Source: Roseovarius nitratireducens (lineage in GTDB: Bacteria > Pseudomonadota > Alphaproteobacteria > Rhodobacterales > Rhodobacteraceae). Taken from it: a stretch of DNA of 64,000 bases. The stretch is taken from assembly GCF_002925845.1 (NCBI RefSeq), contig NZ_PDNI01000055.1, forward strand, positions 1 through 64,000. Reading direction: 5' to 3'. The stretch's first letter is position 1. The number at the start of each line of letters is the position of its first letter. The notes below the pieces were generated by a model. That model had not been told where the DNA came from, made no database searches, and was given only the letters and a program-made list of their open reading frames with translations. This document shows positions 53,363-61,951 of the stretch, in pieces. A program made the position numbers and the translations under genes.

Positions 53363-53541
53363 GATGAGCCGCGCGAGTGCCCGATCGCCGGGTGGGCGCA
53401 AACACGCCTGTGTTGTGCGATTTATCGTGCAGAATACTTATTAACTTGCAGCAACTTGCACCGTTGCAAAAGCGCCCGCCCGAGGGGGCGGTCGGGCGCT
53501 CGCGCGGCGGCGTGCAAGCACGCCTCGATTCCGCGCGGGGG
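53363..53541 (+). repeat. Structured intergenic element, copy C
   Basis: About 179 nt between the DMT gene and rpsA. The arm at 53368-53389 pairs with 53487-53508 over 22 positions with two G-U pairs on the plus strand. The minus strand begins GCGCGGAATC and has a hairpin GGCGTGC/GCACGCC at the place where copies A and B have a different complementary sequence. An AT-rich centre (53425-53460) contains the equivalent of GCACCATAAATCGC. Confidence 0.75.
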
Positions 53542-53819
53542 CAAGTCTGCATTGGTACAGGCTTTCATCCGATTGCCCGGCCCACCGCGATCTTGCCGCT
53601 TGATTTACGCCTGCGTGGCCGCTATGACGCCCGTTGTCAACAAGGCGGAACCGCCGCAGGACCGAAGAGAGCGAGCAGGGTCGGCATTCCCGGCCCTCTT
53701 TGTTTTGTGGCCCGCCTGACCAACGAACCCCCGTTCCACCGCTGGTGGACACCACCCAAAGACCGGCGGAGACAACCGCGCGGCCGGAAAATGAACGTTA
53801 CAAAGGACACACACGCCAC
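53542..53819 (+). promoter_or_regulatory. rpsA upstream region with attenuator-like hairpin
   Basis: Leader and presumed promoter region of rpsA. At 53677-53697 AGGGTCGG and CCGGCCCT pair (one bulge or mismatch) and a T-rich tract CTTTGTTTTG follows (53698-53707), which looks like a terminator 113 nt before the rpsA start. It may terminate the upstream transcript or attenuate rpsA. The likely ribosome-binding site AAAGGA is about 14 nt from the ATG, a long spacing. Confidence 0.45.
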
Positions 53820-55499
53820 ATGGCTCAGAACGCATCTATGGAGGAATTCGAGGCCCTCCTTAATGAAAACCTCGAAATGGACACCCCCGACGAGGGCTCT
53901 GTCGTCAAGGGCAAGGTCATCGCCATCGAGGCGGGCCAGGCCATCATCGACGTCGGCTACAAGATGGAAGGCCGCGTCGATCTCAAGGAATTCGCGAATC
54001 CCGGCGAGCAGCCCGACATCCATGTCGGCGACGAGGTCGAAGTCTACCTGCGCTCCGCCGAGAACGCCCGCGGCGAAGCCGTGATCAGCCACGAGATGGC
54101 CCGCCGCGAGGCGGCGTGGGACCGTCTCGAGAAAGCCTATGCCGACGAGGAGCGCGTCGAGGGCGCGATCTTCGGTCGCGTCAAGGGCGGCTTTACCGTC
54201 GATCTCGGCGGTGCCGTGGCCTTCCTGCCCGGCTCTCAGGTCGATGTGCGCCCGGTGCGCGACGCCGGCCCGTTGATGGGCCTCAAGCAGCCGTTCCAGA
54301 TTCTCAAGATGGATCGCCGCCGCGGCAATATCGTCGTATCGCGCCGCGCCATCCTCGAGGAAAGCCGCGCCGAACAGCGCGCCGAGGTCATCGCCAACCT
54401 CACCGAGGGTCAGGCCGTTGACGGCGTGGTCAAGAACATCACCGAATACGGCGCCTTCGTCGATCTCGGCGGTGTCGATGGTCTGCTGCACGTCACCGAC
54501 ATGGCATGGCGCCGGGTCAACCACCCCTCCGAGATCCTGTCGATCGGCGAGACCGTCAAGGTCCAGGTCATCAAGATCAACAAGGAGACGCACCGCATCA
54601 GCCTCGGCATGAAGCAGTTGCAGGAAGATCCCTGGGATCTGGTGGCGGCCAAGTATCCGCTGGCCTCTGTCCACACCGGTCGCGTCACCAACATCACCGA
54701 CTACGGTGCCTTCGTCGAGCTGGAGCCCGGTGTCGAGGGGCTCGTTCACGTCTCGGAAATGTCCTGGACCAAGAAGAACGTGCACCCCGGCAAGATCGTC
54801 TCCACCTCTCAGGAGGTCGAGGTCATGGTGCTCGAGATCGACCCGACCAAGCGCCGCGTCAGCCTCGGGCTCAAGCAGACCATGCGCAACCCGTGGGAAG
54901 TGTTCGCCGAGCAGTACCCGCCGGGGACCGAGGTCGAGGGCGAGGTCAAGAACATCACCGAGTTCGGCCTGTTCATCGGCATGGAAGGCGACATCGACGG
55001 CATGGTTCACCTCAGCGATCTGAGCTGGGACGAGCGTGGCGAGGACGCCATCCAGAACTACAAGAAGGGCGACATGGTTCAGGCTGTCGTCTCGGACGTG
55101 GATGTCGAGAAAGAGCGCATCTCGCTCTCGATCAAGGCGCTGGGCGGCGACAAGTTTGCCGAGGCAGTCGGCGGCGTCAAGCGCGGCTCGATCGTTACCG
55201 TCGAGGTGACCGCGATCGAGGATGGCGGCATCGAGGTGGAATACGAAGGCATGAAGTCCTTCATCCGCCGCTCCGACCTCAGCCGCGACCGCTCCGAGCA
55301 GCGCCCCGAGCGGTTCTCGGTCGGTGACAAGGTCGATGCCCGCGTGACCAATATCGACAGCAAGACCCGCCGTCTCGGCCTGTCGATCAAGGCCCGCGAG
55401 ATCGCCGAAGAGAAAGAGGCCGTCCAACAGTTCGGCTCGTCCGACTCGGGCGCGTCGCTGGGCGACATTCTCGGCGCGGCGCTCAAGGGCGACAAGTAA
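53820..55499 (+). CDS. rpsA: 30S ribosomal protein S1
   Basis: mRNA-binding protein of the small subunit, 559 residues, with six S1 repeats in tandem; the later ones are obvious from repeated blocks such as VKNITEYGAFVDLGGVDGLLHV, VTNITDYGAFVELEPGVEGLVHV and VKNITEFGLFIGMEGDIDGMVHL. ATG at 53820 gives the expected MAQNASMEEFEALL; an in-frame upstream extension to 53634 is rejected. It is not next to cmk or ihfB as is common. Confidence 0.97.
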   Translation: MAQNASMEEFEALLNENLEMDTPDEGSVVKGKVIAIEAGQAIIDVGYKMEGRVDLKEFANPGEQPDIHVGDEVEVYLRSAENARGEAVISHEMARREAAWDRLEKAYADEERVEGAIFGRVKGGFTVDLGGAVAFLPGSQVDVRPVRDAGPLMGLKQPFQILKMDRRRGNIVVSRRAILEESRAEQRAEVIANLTEGQAVDGVVKNITEYGAFVDLGGVDGLLHVTDMAWRRVNHPSEILSIGETVKVQVIKINKETHRISLGMKQLQEDPWDLVAAKYPLASVHTGRVTNITDYGAFVELEPGVEGLVHVSEMSWTKKNVHPGKIVSTSQEVEVMVLEIDPTKRRVSLGLKQTMRNPWEVFAEQYPPGTEVEGEVKNITEFGLFIGMEGDIDGMVHLSDLSWDERGEDAIQNYKKGDMVQAVVSDVDVEKERISLSIKALGGDKFAEAVGGVKRGSIVTVEVTAIEDGGIEVEYEGMKSFIRRSDLSRDRSEQRPERFSVGDKVDARVTNIDSKTRRLGLSIKAREIAEEKEAVQQFGSSDSGASLGDILGAALKGDK

Positions 55500-55523
55500 G
55501 CCAAGGCGCCGCAAGGCACCCGG

Positions 55524-55556
55524 ACGGCCCCGCCTCGGCGGGGCCGTTTGCGTTTG
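55524..55556 (+). terminator. Intrinsic terminator after rpsA
   Basis: A 10-bp perfect stem ACGGCCCCGC / GCGGGGCCGT (55524-55533 with 55538-55547), loop CTCG, then TTGCGTTT, 24 nt after the stop codon. Confidence 0.85.
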
Positions 55557-55667
55557 GCGGCCCGTTTCAAAGGATTTGCCGCAAACCGGGATTCGTGAGA
55601 GGCTGAAAAACCAGCGAAAAGCTTCATGCGTTGCCCATTGGGTGCGCATCAAGGGAGGATACCGCAG

Positions 55668-57068
55668 ATGAATCTCAGACCCGATCCCACGTTCCACGCC
55701 ACCCCGAAACTGGCGATGGAGGCTCCCGCCGAAACGCTCGCCTTTACCCTGATGCTCAGCCCCGACGGCAGCCAGCCGGACGGGCTCGCCGTGGTGGATG
55801 TGGACCCCAAGTCGAAATCCTATGGCCAGATCCTGCATCAGGTCATCATGCCCTACACCGGCGACGAGTTTCACCATTTCGGCTGGAACGCCTGTTCGTC
55901 CTCGCTCTCGCCGCTGACCGGGCATGCCTTTCTCGAACGGCGATACCTCATCATCCCCGGTATCCGCTCGAGCCGCATCTACATCATCGACGTCAAGGAA
56001 CCGCTCAAGGCGAAAATCCACAAGATCATCGAACCCGAGGAAGTGTTTGCCAAGACCGGCTATTCGCGCCCGCACACCATCCATTGCGGCCCCGAGGGCA
56101 TCTATGTCAGCACCCTTGGCGGCGGCGGACCGGATGGCACCGACGGCCCGCCGGGCATCTTCATCATGGATTGCGAAACGTTCGAAATCCTCGGCCGCTA
56201 CGAGATGGATCGTGGCGCGCAGGACAAGCATTACGATTTCTGGTGGAACCTGCCGCGCGATTACATGGTCAGTTCCGAATGGGGCCTGCCACCGCAATTC
56301 GAGAACGGCATCGTGCCCGAGGACCTGCTGTCCAACAAGTACGGCCACGCGATCCATTTCTGGAAACTGCGCGAACGCCGCAACGTGCAGACCATCGACC
56401 TTGGTGAAAATCACCAGATGGCGCTGGAAATCCGGCCCGCGCACGATCCGGCCAAGGATTACGGCTTCTGCGGCGTGGTCGTGGACACCACCAATCTCGA
56501 AGGCTCGATCTGGACATGGTGGCGCAAGGATGACGGCACATTCGAGGCGAAGAAGACCCTCACCATCCCGCCGCAGCCCGCCGCCCCCGATGACCTGCCC
56601 GCGCTGCTCAAGGGCTTCGAGGCGGTGCCGCCCCTGGTCACCGATATCGACCTTAGCCTCGACGACAAGTATCTCTACGTCGCCTGCTGGGGCACCGGCG
56701 AGATGCACCAATACGACGTCTCCGACCCGATGAAGCCCGTCCTCGCGGGCAAGGTCGAACTCGGCGGCATCGTGGCGGACACCAAACACCCCAATGGCCG
56801 CGATTTCGCCTACGGCCCGCAGATGGTAGAGATCAGCCGCGACGGCAAGCGCGTCTACTGGACCAACTCGCTCTATTCGACGTGGGACGATCAGTTCTAC
56901 CCCGACGACGAGGGCGGGCAGATGGTGATGGCCCATGTCGGCGAGAACGGCGGCCTGACGCTCGATCCCGACTTCTACGTCGAGTTCCCCAAGGGCTATC
57001 GCGCGCACCAGATTCGCCTCGAGGGCGGCGACTGTTCCACCGACAGTTTCTGCTATCCGTCCGTCTGA
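55668..57068 (+). CDS. mtoX: Methanethiol oxidase / selenium-binding protein (SBP56 family)
   Basis: 466-residue beta-propeller protein homologous to human SELENBP1 and bacterial MtoX, which oxidise methanethiol to formaldehyde, hydrogen sulfide and peroxide. GDEFHHFGWNACSSS (His69, His70, Cys76) matches the conserved Cys57 region of SELENBP1; RPHTIHC (His136, His139), YDFWW, SSEWG, LSLDDKYLYVACWG and AHQIRLEGGDC follow in family order. GGGAGG precedes ATG 55668. Roseobacters make methanethiol from DMSP, which gives it a plausible role; symbol is by family. Confidence 0.88.
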   Translation: MNLRPDPTFHATPKLAMEAPAETLAFTLMLSPDGSQPDGLAVVDVDPKSKSYGQILHQVIMPYTGDEFHHFGWNACSSSLSPLTGHAFLERRYLIIPGIRSSRIYIIDVKEPLKAKIHKIIEPEEVFAKTGYSRPHTIHCGPEGIYVSTLGGGGPDGTDGPPGIFIMDCETFEILGRYEMDRGAQDKHYDFWWNLPRDYMVSSEWGLPPQFENGIVPEDLLSNKYGHAIHFWKLRERRNVQTIDLGENHQMALEIRPAHDPAKDYGFCGVVVDTTNLEGSIWTWWRKDDGTFEAKKTLTIPPQPAAPDDLPALLKGFEAVPPLVTDIDLSLDDKYLYVACWGTGEMHQYDVSDPMKPVLAGKVELGGIVADTKHPNGRDFAYGPQMVEISRDGKRVYWTNSLYSTWDDQFYPDDEGGQMVMAHVGENGGLTLDPDFYVEFPKGYRAHQIRLEGGDCSTDSFCYPSV

Positions 57069-57071
57069 CGC

Positions 57072-57731
57072 GTGGCTGATCTGAATACGACGGCGGCCCT
57101 GTGGTGGGCCGTCGTCGCCTCGGGGCTCTACCACGGCATCAATCCCGGCATGGGCTGGCCGCTCGCGGTCTCGGCAGCACTGATGGAGCGCGCGCGCGGC
57201 AGCCTGTGGAAGGCGCTCGCGGCGCTCGCCGGCGGGCACCTGCTGGCGATGACCGCGATCCTGTTTCCGTTCTCGATGCTGGTCTCGCTGGTGACGTGGC
57301 AGCGCGAAATACAGATCGGCGCGGCCTGCCTCGTGATCGGCCTCGGGCTCTACCTGCTGGTCAACCGGCGGCACCCTCGGTTCCTCGCCCGGGTGCCGCC
57401 CTCGCGGCTGGTGCTGTGGTCGTTCCTCGCGGCCACGGCGCACGGCGCAGGGCTGATGCTGGTGCCGATCTATCTCGGCATCTGCGACCTCGCACAGGAG
57501 GGCGCAGGCCACACCGCCGCCTCCACGCTCATGCGCAGCACGCTGGCCACCGCCACGCTCGTCGCCGTGGTCCACACCCTTGCCATGACTGCGGCGGGCG
57601 GGACGCTGGCGTTCGGCGTCTATCGCTGGCTGGGGCTGAAATTCCTGTCGCGAAGCTGGTTCAACCTCGACCTGCTCTGGGCGCTGAGCCTTGTCCTCGT
57701 CGGCGGCCTGTCGCTTTGGCACGCGCTCTGA
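57072..57731 (+). CDS. Membrane protein with conserved intramembrane histidines, mtoX partner
   Basis: 219-residue protein with about six hydrophobic helices. It begins at GTG 57072, only 3 nt after the mtoX stop codon, so the two are cotranscribed. LYHGINPGMGWPLA (His21), GGHLLAMT (His56), TAHGAGLM (His124) and VVHTLAM (His168) place a histidine in each of four helices, suggesting metal or haem handling. No named family was recognised. A role in metal supply or electron transfer for methanethiol oxidase is inference. Confidence 0.7.
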   Translation: MADLNTTAALWWAVVASGLYHGINPGMGWPLAVSAALMERARGSLWKALAALAGGHLLAMTAILFPFSMLVSLVTWQREIQIGAACLVIGLGLYLLVNRRHPRFLARVPPSRLVLWSFLAATAHGAGLMLVPIYLGICDLAQEGAGHTAASTLMRSTLATATLVAVVHTLAMTAAGGTLAFGVYRWLGLKFLSRSWFNLDLLWALSLVLVGGLSLWHAL

Positions 57732-57737
57732 GCCACG

Positions 57738-58049
57738 TCACCGCTTGCGCCGCGCGCCGGGTGTCTTCGAGTGAAATTCCGGCGGGCGCTTCGCCACCCA
57801 CGCGATGAACCGTGCCAGCCGGGGATGGGCGCGCAACGCCTCGACGGTATGATACGCCCGCGCCAGCTCCGCCTCGGTCAGCGTGGCGTGGATCTCGTTG
57901 TGGCAGATCTGGTGCAGCCGCACCACCGGCCCGCCCTTGCCACCCTTGAGCTTCGGCACGAGGTGGTGAAGGCTCTGCCGCGCATCCGGCGGGATGGGCC
58001 GCAGGCACAGCGGGCAGATCGGGGTCTCGGGCGGTTTCTCTTGATCCAT
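57738..58049 (-). CDS. HNH-domain protein
   Basis: Small HNH endonuclease-like protein of 103 residues. CPLC (Cys12, Cys15) starts the zinc site, SLHHLVPK carries His28/His29, and CHNEIHATLTE (Cys49, His50, His54) completes the betabeta-alpha-metal fold. The C-terminus is basic. GGAG before ATG 58049 favours this start over upstream ATGs at 58067 and 58079. Convergent with the mtoX pair; biological role unknown. Confidence 0.8.
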   Translation of the reverse strand: MDQEKPPETPICPLCLRPIPPDARQSLHHLVPKLKGGKGGPVVRLHQICHNEIHATLTEAELARAYHTVEALRAHPRLARFIAWVAKRPPEFHSKTPGARRKR

Positions 58050-58105
58050 TGCGGCGCTCCGGGCCATAGCATGGCCCAACGTGAACCGAGGGCAAGGGGC
58101 AAGTG

Positions 58106-59266
58106 ATGGAAGCGCTGGTCATCGGGGCCGGGCCCGCCGGGCTCATGGCGGCGCGCGAGCTGGCCCGCGCCGGGCTGCGCGTGACGCTGGCGGAGGGCAA
58201 GCCATCGGCGGGTCGCAAACTCCTGATGGCCGGGAAATCGGGGCTGAACCTGACCAAGGATGAGCCGTTCGAGGATTTCCTCGCGGCCTACGGCGCGCGT
58301 GCCGACCGCTTGCGCCCGATGCTTGAGGCGTTCGGGCCAGAGGCCGTGCAGGACTGGGCGCGGGAACATGGCCAACAACTGTTCACCGGCTCCACGGGCC
58401 GCGTCTTTCCCCGCGTGATGAAGGCCTCGCCGCTCCTGCGCAGCGTGCTGGCCGAATTGCGCGACCTCGGCGTCGATCTGCGCACCCGCTGGCGCTGGAC
58501 CGGGTGGCAGGACGATGCGCTGTGCTTCGACACGCCCGAGGGGCCACAGCGGCTCTCCCCCGCCGTCACCGTGCTGGCCTGCGGCGGGGCAAGCTGGGCG
58601 CGGCTCGGCTCGGACGGGGGGTGGGGCGCATATCTCGCATCCGACGCCCTCGCCCCGTTCCGCCCGGCCAACATGGGGTTCCTCGTGGACTGGTCGCCGC
58701 ACATGGCCCCGCATTTCGGCCAGCCGGTAAAGGGGGTGGAGTTGCAGGCAGGCACGGCGCGGTCGCGTGGCGAATTGGTCATCTCCGCCACCGGGCTGGA
58801 GGGCGGCGGCATCTACGAGGTGAGCAGTGCCCTGCGCGACGGTGCACCGCTCCTGCTCGACCTGTTGCCGGACCTGTCAGCGGATCAGATCGCCGCGCGG
58901 TTGGCCAGGGCGCGGGCGCGTGACAGCCTCGGCAACCGGCTGCGCAAGGCGCTGCGGCTGGAGCCTGCCAAGCTCGCGCTGGCGATGGAGTTTGCCCGCA
59001 CCGCGCCCGATCTGCCCGCCGCGCTCAAGGCCCTGCCGGTGCCGCTCAAGGGCTCCCGCCCGATGGACCAGGCGATTTCCACGGCGGGCGGGCTGCGACT
59101 TGAGGCGCTCGACGCTGGCCTCATGCTGCGCGCGCGCCCCGGCACCTTCGCCGCCGGCGAAATGCTCGACTGGGAGGCGCCCACCGGCGGCTACCTGCTG
59201 ACCGCCTGCCTCGCTACCGGCCTTTGGGCGGGCCGCCACGCCGCCGCCTATGCGCGGGCCTTGTGA
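58106..59266 (+). CDS. TIGR03862-type NAD(P)/FAD-dependent flavoprotein (HI0933-like)
   Basis: 386-residue flavoprotein of the HI0933/YhiN family. VIGAGPAGLMAARELARAG binds FAD, GRKLLMAGKSGLNLTKDEP is the HI0933 signature, and the C-terminus has FAAGEMLDWEAPTGGYLLTACLATG. The substrate is unknown. ATG 58106 chosen over GTG 58103 because AAGGGG is well spaced for it. Confidence 0.87.
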   Translation: MEALVIGAGPAGLMAARELARAGLRVTLAEGKPSAGRKLLMAGKSGLNLTKDEPFEDFLAAYGARADRLRPMLEAFGPEAVQDWAREHGQQLFTGSTGRVFPRVMKASPLLRSVLAELRDLGVDLRTRWRWTGWQDDALCFDTPEGPQRLSPAVTVLACGGASWARLGSDGGWGAYLASDALAPFRPANMGFLVDWSPHMAPHFGQPVKGVELQAGTARSRGELVISATGLEGGGIYEVSSALRDGAPLLLDLLPDLSADQIAARLARARARDSLGNRLRKALRLEPAKLALAMEFARTAPDLPAALKALPVPLKGSRPMDQAISTAGGLRLEALDAGLMLRARPGTFAAGEMLDWEAPTGGYLLTACLATGLWAGRHAAAYARAL

Positions 59267-59330
59267 GCCCGGTTTCTTCTTGGTCAAAATACTCCGGGGA
59301 GTTCGAGGGGCTGGCCCCTCGATCCCACCC

Positions 59331-59918
59331 TCAGGGCAGCGCCGCCGCCCGCTGAAACGCGGGCCGCGCCATCATCGCCTCAAGGTATGCCGCCAGCCGT
59401 GCGGGCGGTTCGGGAAACCCCGCCTTGCCCGCCCACATCAGGCAATGCGCCAGCAGGATATCGGCGATGGTCATCGTCTCGCCCTGCAGGAACGGCCCGG
59501 CAAGCGCCCCCTCCAGCCCCTTGATATTGCGCTCGTATTCCCACTTGAGCGAGTCTTTGACCGCCGCCACCCGCTGCGCCTCGGGCAGCACGAAGGAATG
59601 CCGCGCCGCCGTCCACAAAAGCGCGTCCACCTCGTCGAGCACGCGGTGCGTCAACGCATCCTGCGCGGCGCGTTCGTGGCTGCCGGGGGCATGGGTCAAC
59701 TGCCCGTGCCGGTCGGCGAGAAAGGTCATGATCGCGGTGGAATCGGTCAGCACCCGGTCGCCATCGCGCAGCGCCGGTATCTTGCCCGAGGGGTTGACCG
59801 CCAGCGCCTCGTCCGAGCGCGGCGCGACCGGCAGGTGGGTGTAATCGAGCCCCATCTCCTCTAGCAGCCACAGCACCCGGAAAGCCCTGCTCGCCCGCGA
59901 TCCGATGACGTCATACAT
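59331..59918 (-). CDS. Glutathione S-transferase family protein
   Basis: 195-residue GST with N-terminal thioredoxin-like half (SRASRAFRVLWLLEEMGLDY, then NPSGKIPALRDGDRVLTDSTAIMTFLAD, where the cis-Pro and the Asp-Ser pair bind glutathione) and C-terminal helical half (GETMTIADILLAHCLMWAGKAGF). The specific class is not determined. Confidence 0.9.
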   Translation of the reverse strand: MYDVIGSRASRAFRVLWLLEEMGLDYTHLPVAPRSDEALAVNPSGKIPALRDGDRVLTDSTAIMTFLADRHGQLTHAPGSHERAAQDALTHRVLDEVDALLWTAARHSFVLPEAQRVAAVKDSLKWEYERNIKGLEGALAGPFLQGETMTIADILLAHCLMWAGKAGFPEPPARLAAYLEAMMARPAFQRAAALP

Positions 59919-60054
59919 GGTGGTGCCCCCGCTTGATCCGTTGTCGCGGCACCATTGCGCAAAGGAGGGTCGGTGGCAACGGCATGTGGGGGAATGAGGG
60001 TCCGGACAGGAGGGGCGGGTTTGGCCTATACCTGCCGTTCGGTGCTTGGCCCCC

Positions 60055-60224
60055 GCGCGGAATCAAGGTGCCGCAAGGCGCCGCCGCGCAGCGCCCGACC
60101 GTCCCCCGGGCGGGCGCTCTTGCAACGTCCGAGCCCGCACAATCGTTGAAGTGTCATGCACCATAAAGCGCTGACCACAATCGTTTGCGCGCCCACCCAC
60201 GGTCGTGCGCTGCGCGGCTGATCC
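60055..60224 (-). repeat. Structured intergenic element, copy B
   Basis: About 170 nt in the 519-nt gap between the GST and holA genes. Plus strand begins GCGCGGAATCAAGGTG, has hairpin GGTGCC/GGCGCC, then an arm 60083-60100 complementary to 60201-60218 (17 of 18), a GC hairpin followed by CTCTTGCAAC, and a centre with TGCACCATAAAGCGC. Upstream at 60031-60054 it resembles the flank of copy D. Confidence 0.75.
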
Positions 60225-60437
60225 TCCAGCCACACCCCAAGGCTCGCCCGGTCCCGGATATCCACATTCTCACCCATCACCCGGAACCCTGCCCCGGCCT
60301 TTACCCTGAGTCCACCGTGCGCCCCGTTAACCCCGGCCCCTGCCGCAAACCGCACCGCCGGAATACCGACAGGATACCGACGCGATGCCGTCCCGGTATT
60401 TTCCCTGATTTCAGCATGTTAACCCTGATTCGTCCGC
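60225..60437. other. Non-coding remainder of the GST-holA gap
   Basis: No open frame, tRNA or hairpin was recognised. A short direct repeat of ATACCGAC lies at about 60362-60380. The 3' end of holA abuts it, and the region may hold the promoter of the GST gene on the minus strand. Confidence 0.3.
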
Positions 60438-61463
60438 TCACCGCGCCGCCAGCATCGCCAGCCGGATCAGCGCCCGCTCCACCAGCGCCATCTCGGGCGC
60501 GCGCTGCGCGGCCGAGCGCAGCGTCAGGTCGGTCTCGGTCAGGATGCTCAGCGCCTGCTCCAGCTTTGGCGCGCCCCAGTTCTGCGCCTGCCGCAGCATC
60601 CGGTCGCGGCGCGGGCCAAATACCGGCGGGCGCAGGCGGGCAATGCCCTTGGCTGCCCCGCCGGGATCGGCGGCGGCGGTGTAGAGCGCGCGGAAATGGC
60701 GTGCGGCCCCGATGCACAGCCCCACCGGCTGCACCCCCTGCGCCTTGAGCCGTCGCAGCACCGGGCCGATCTCGGGGGCGCGGCCCTCGGCCACGACATC
60801 GAGGATGTCATCGAGACCGGCCTCGGTCGAGGCGGGGGCGCAGGCGGCGATATCCCCGGCGGACAGCGGGCTGTCGTCGCCCAGCTTGTAGAGCGCGAGT
60901 TTCTCCATCGTCTGCCGGAAATCGCCGGGGTCGAGCGTGCGGGCAAGCGCGGCGAGGTCCGCCATCACCGGCCCGGGAATGTCGCTCAGCCCGGCACGGG
61001 CCAGCACCGCCTCGATCTCGTCGCGCGAGGGTGGATCGTCATAAATTCCAACAGCATAGGCGTTGCGATGCGCCTCGAACGCCTTGCGCAGTTTCGACGT
61101 GGCCTTGAGCTGCCCTGCGGTGACGACGATCTGTGCATCGCCCTCGGCCCAGTCGGCAAGGGCCGCGAGGACCGGGTCGGCGACGCTGTCATTGGCGTCC
61201 TCCACCAGCACCGCGCGCGCACCGGGAAAGAACCCTTGCGCCTTGACCGCATCGAGGAGCATGGCCGGGTCGCGGCGCAGGTCGGTGGCGGCGAAGCGGC
61301 TGAGCCGCATCTCTTCCTCGGCGCCGGGACCAAGCAGCGCGGCGATCATCTCCTGCCGCTTGAGCGCCACCCGCATGGCATCCGGGCCATAGATCAGCAG
61401 ACCCGTGCGCTGCGGCTCGGGCCGGGCGAAATAGCGGGCGGCCTCGCGCGTGCCGAGCTTCAT
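60438..61463 (-). CDS. holA: DNA polymerase III subunit delta
   Basis: Clamp-loader subunit that opens the beta sliding clamp, 341 residues. LLIYGPDAMRVALKRQEMI near the N-terminus corresponds to the degenerate P-loop of delta, and DPGDFRQTMEKLALY and the C-terminal LTETDLTLRS with ALIRLAML are typical. It overlaps lptE by 4 nt and is the last gene of leuS-lptE-holA. Confidence 0.92.
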   Translation of the reverse strand: MKLGTREAARYFARPEPQRTGLLIYGPDAMRVALKRQEMIAALLGPGAEEEMRLSRFAATDLRRDPAMLLDAVKAQGFFPGARAVLVEDANDSVADPVLAALADWAEGDAQIVVTAGQLKATSKLRKAFEAHRNAYAVGIYDDPPSRDEIEAVLARAGLSDIPGPVMADLAALARTLDPGDFRQTMEKLALYKLGDDSPLSAGDIAACAPASTEAGLDDILDVVAEGRAPEIGPVLRRLKAQGVQPVGLCIGAARHFRALYTAAADPGGAAKGIARLRPPVFGPRRDRMLRQAQNWGAPKLEQALSILTETDLTLRSAAQRAPEMALVERALIRLAMLAAR

Positions 61464-61951
61464 CGCGACCGGCTGGCCGCCGCGGCGGCGAGACGGGTGA
61501 GCATCTGGTCGGCGAGCATCTGCATCAGCCTCGCTTCGGCGTCACGCGCGGCGGCGCGGGTGACGATCGGCGTGTCGAAGGTGGAATACCCCGTGAAATT
61601 CGTGACCTTGCCGCTGTCCACCTTCTCGCCGGTCTCCAGGTCGGTAAGCGTGTAATTCACCGTACCGATGAGATTGGCGCGCGCGGCGACGTTGCTGCGG
61701 TCGATGGCGATGGCCTCCGAGCGCAGGGCGATCGCCGGGCGAAGCTCGTAGCGGGGCGTCTCGGGCCGTCCGAGACGCGCCTCGATCTCGCGGGTCAGCA
61801 GGAACCCCGCGCGACCATGGGGGTCCGTGACGCGGACCCGCCCCATCAGCGCGTCGCCGCCACCGCCGGGGCCATAGACCGGCGCAAAGCCGCAGCCCGC
61901 CAGCGCGGCGAGACCCGAGAACAGGAACAGGCGGCGGTCAGATGACGACAT
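61460..61951 (-). CDS. lptE: LPS-assembly lipoprotein
   Basis: Outer-membrane lipoprotein that plugs LptD and aids LPS insertion. The 163-residue protein has a lipobox LAGC with Cys20, followed by GFAPVYG, the usual start of mature alphaproteobacterial Lpt[26 protein letters not shown] is a typical beta-strand pair. The gene overlaps leuS by 14 nt and holA by 4 nt; the leuS-lptE-holA order is conserved in this group. Confidence 0.9.
   Translation of the reverse strand: MSSSDRRLFLFSGLAALAGCGFAPVYGPGGGGDALMGRVRVTDPHGRAGFLLTREIEARLGRPETPRYELRPAIALRSEAIAIDRSNVAARANLIGTVNYTLTDLETGEKVDSGKVTNFTGYSTFDTPIVTRAAARDAEARLMQMLADQMLTRLAAAAASRSR

Noticed and set aside
53634-53819. In-frame extension of S1 upstream of 53820
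   Set aside because: It would cover the hairpin and ribosome-binding region and add residues unlike any S1; the MAQNASMEEFEAL start is the family start.
53637-57722. A very long open frame (about 1360 codons) on the minus strand antisense to rpsA and mtoX
   Set aside because: High GC at third codon positions keeps antisense frames open; the plus-strand genes are well-known families with correct starts and explain all the coding signal.
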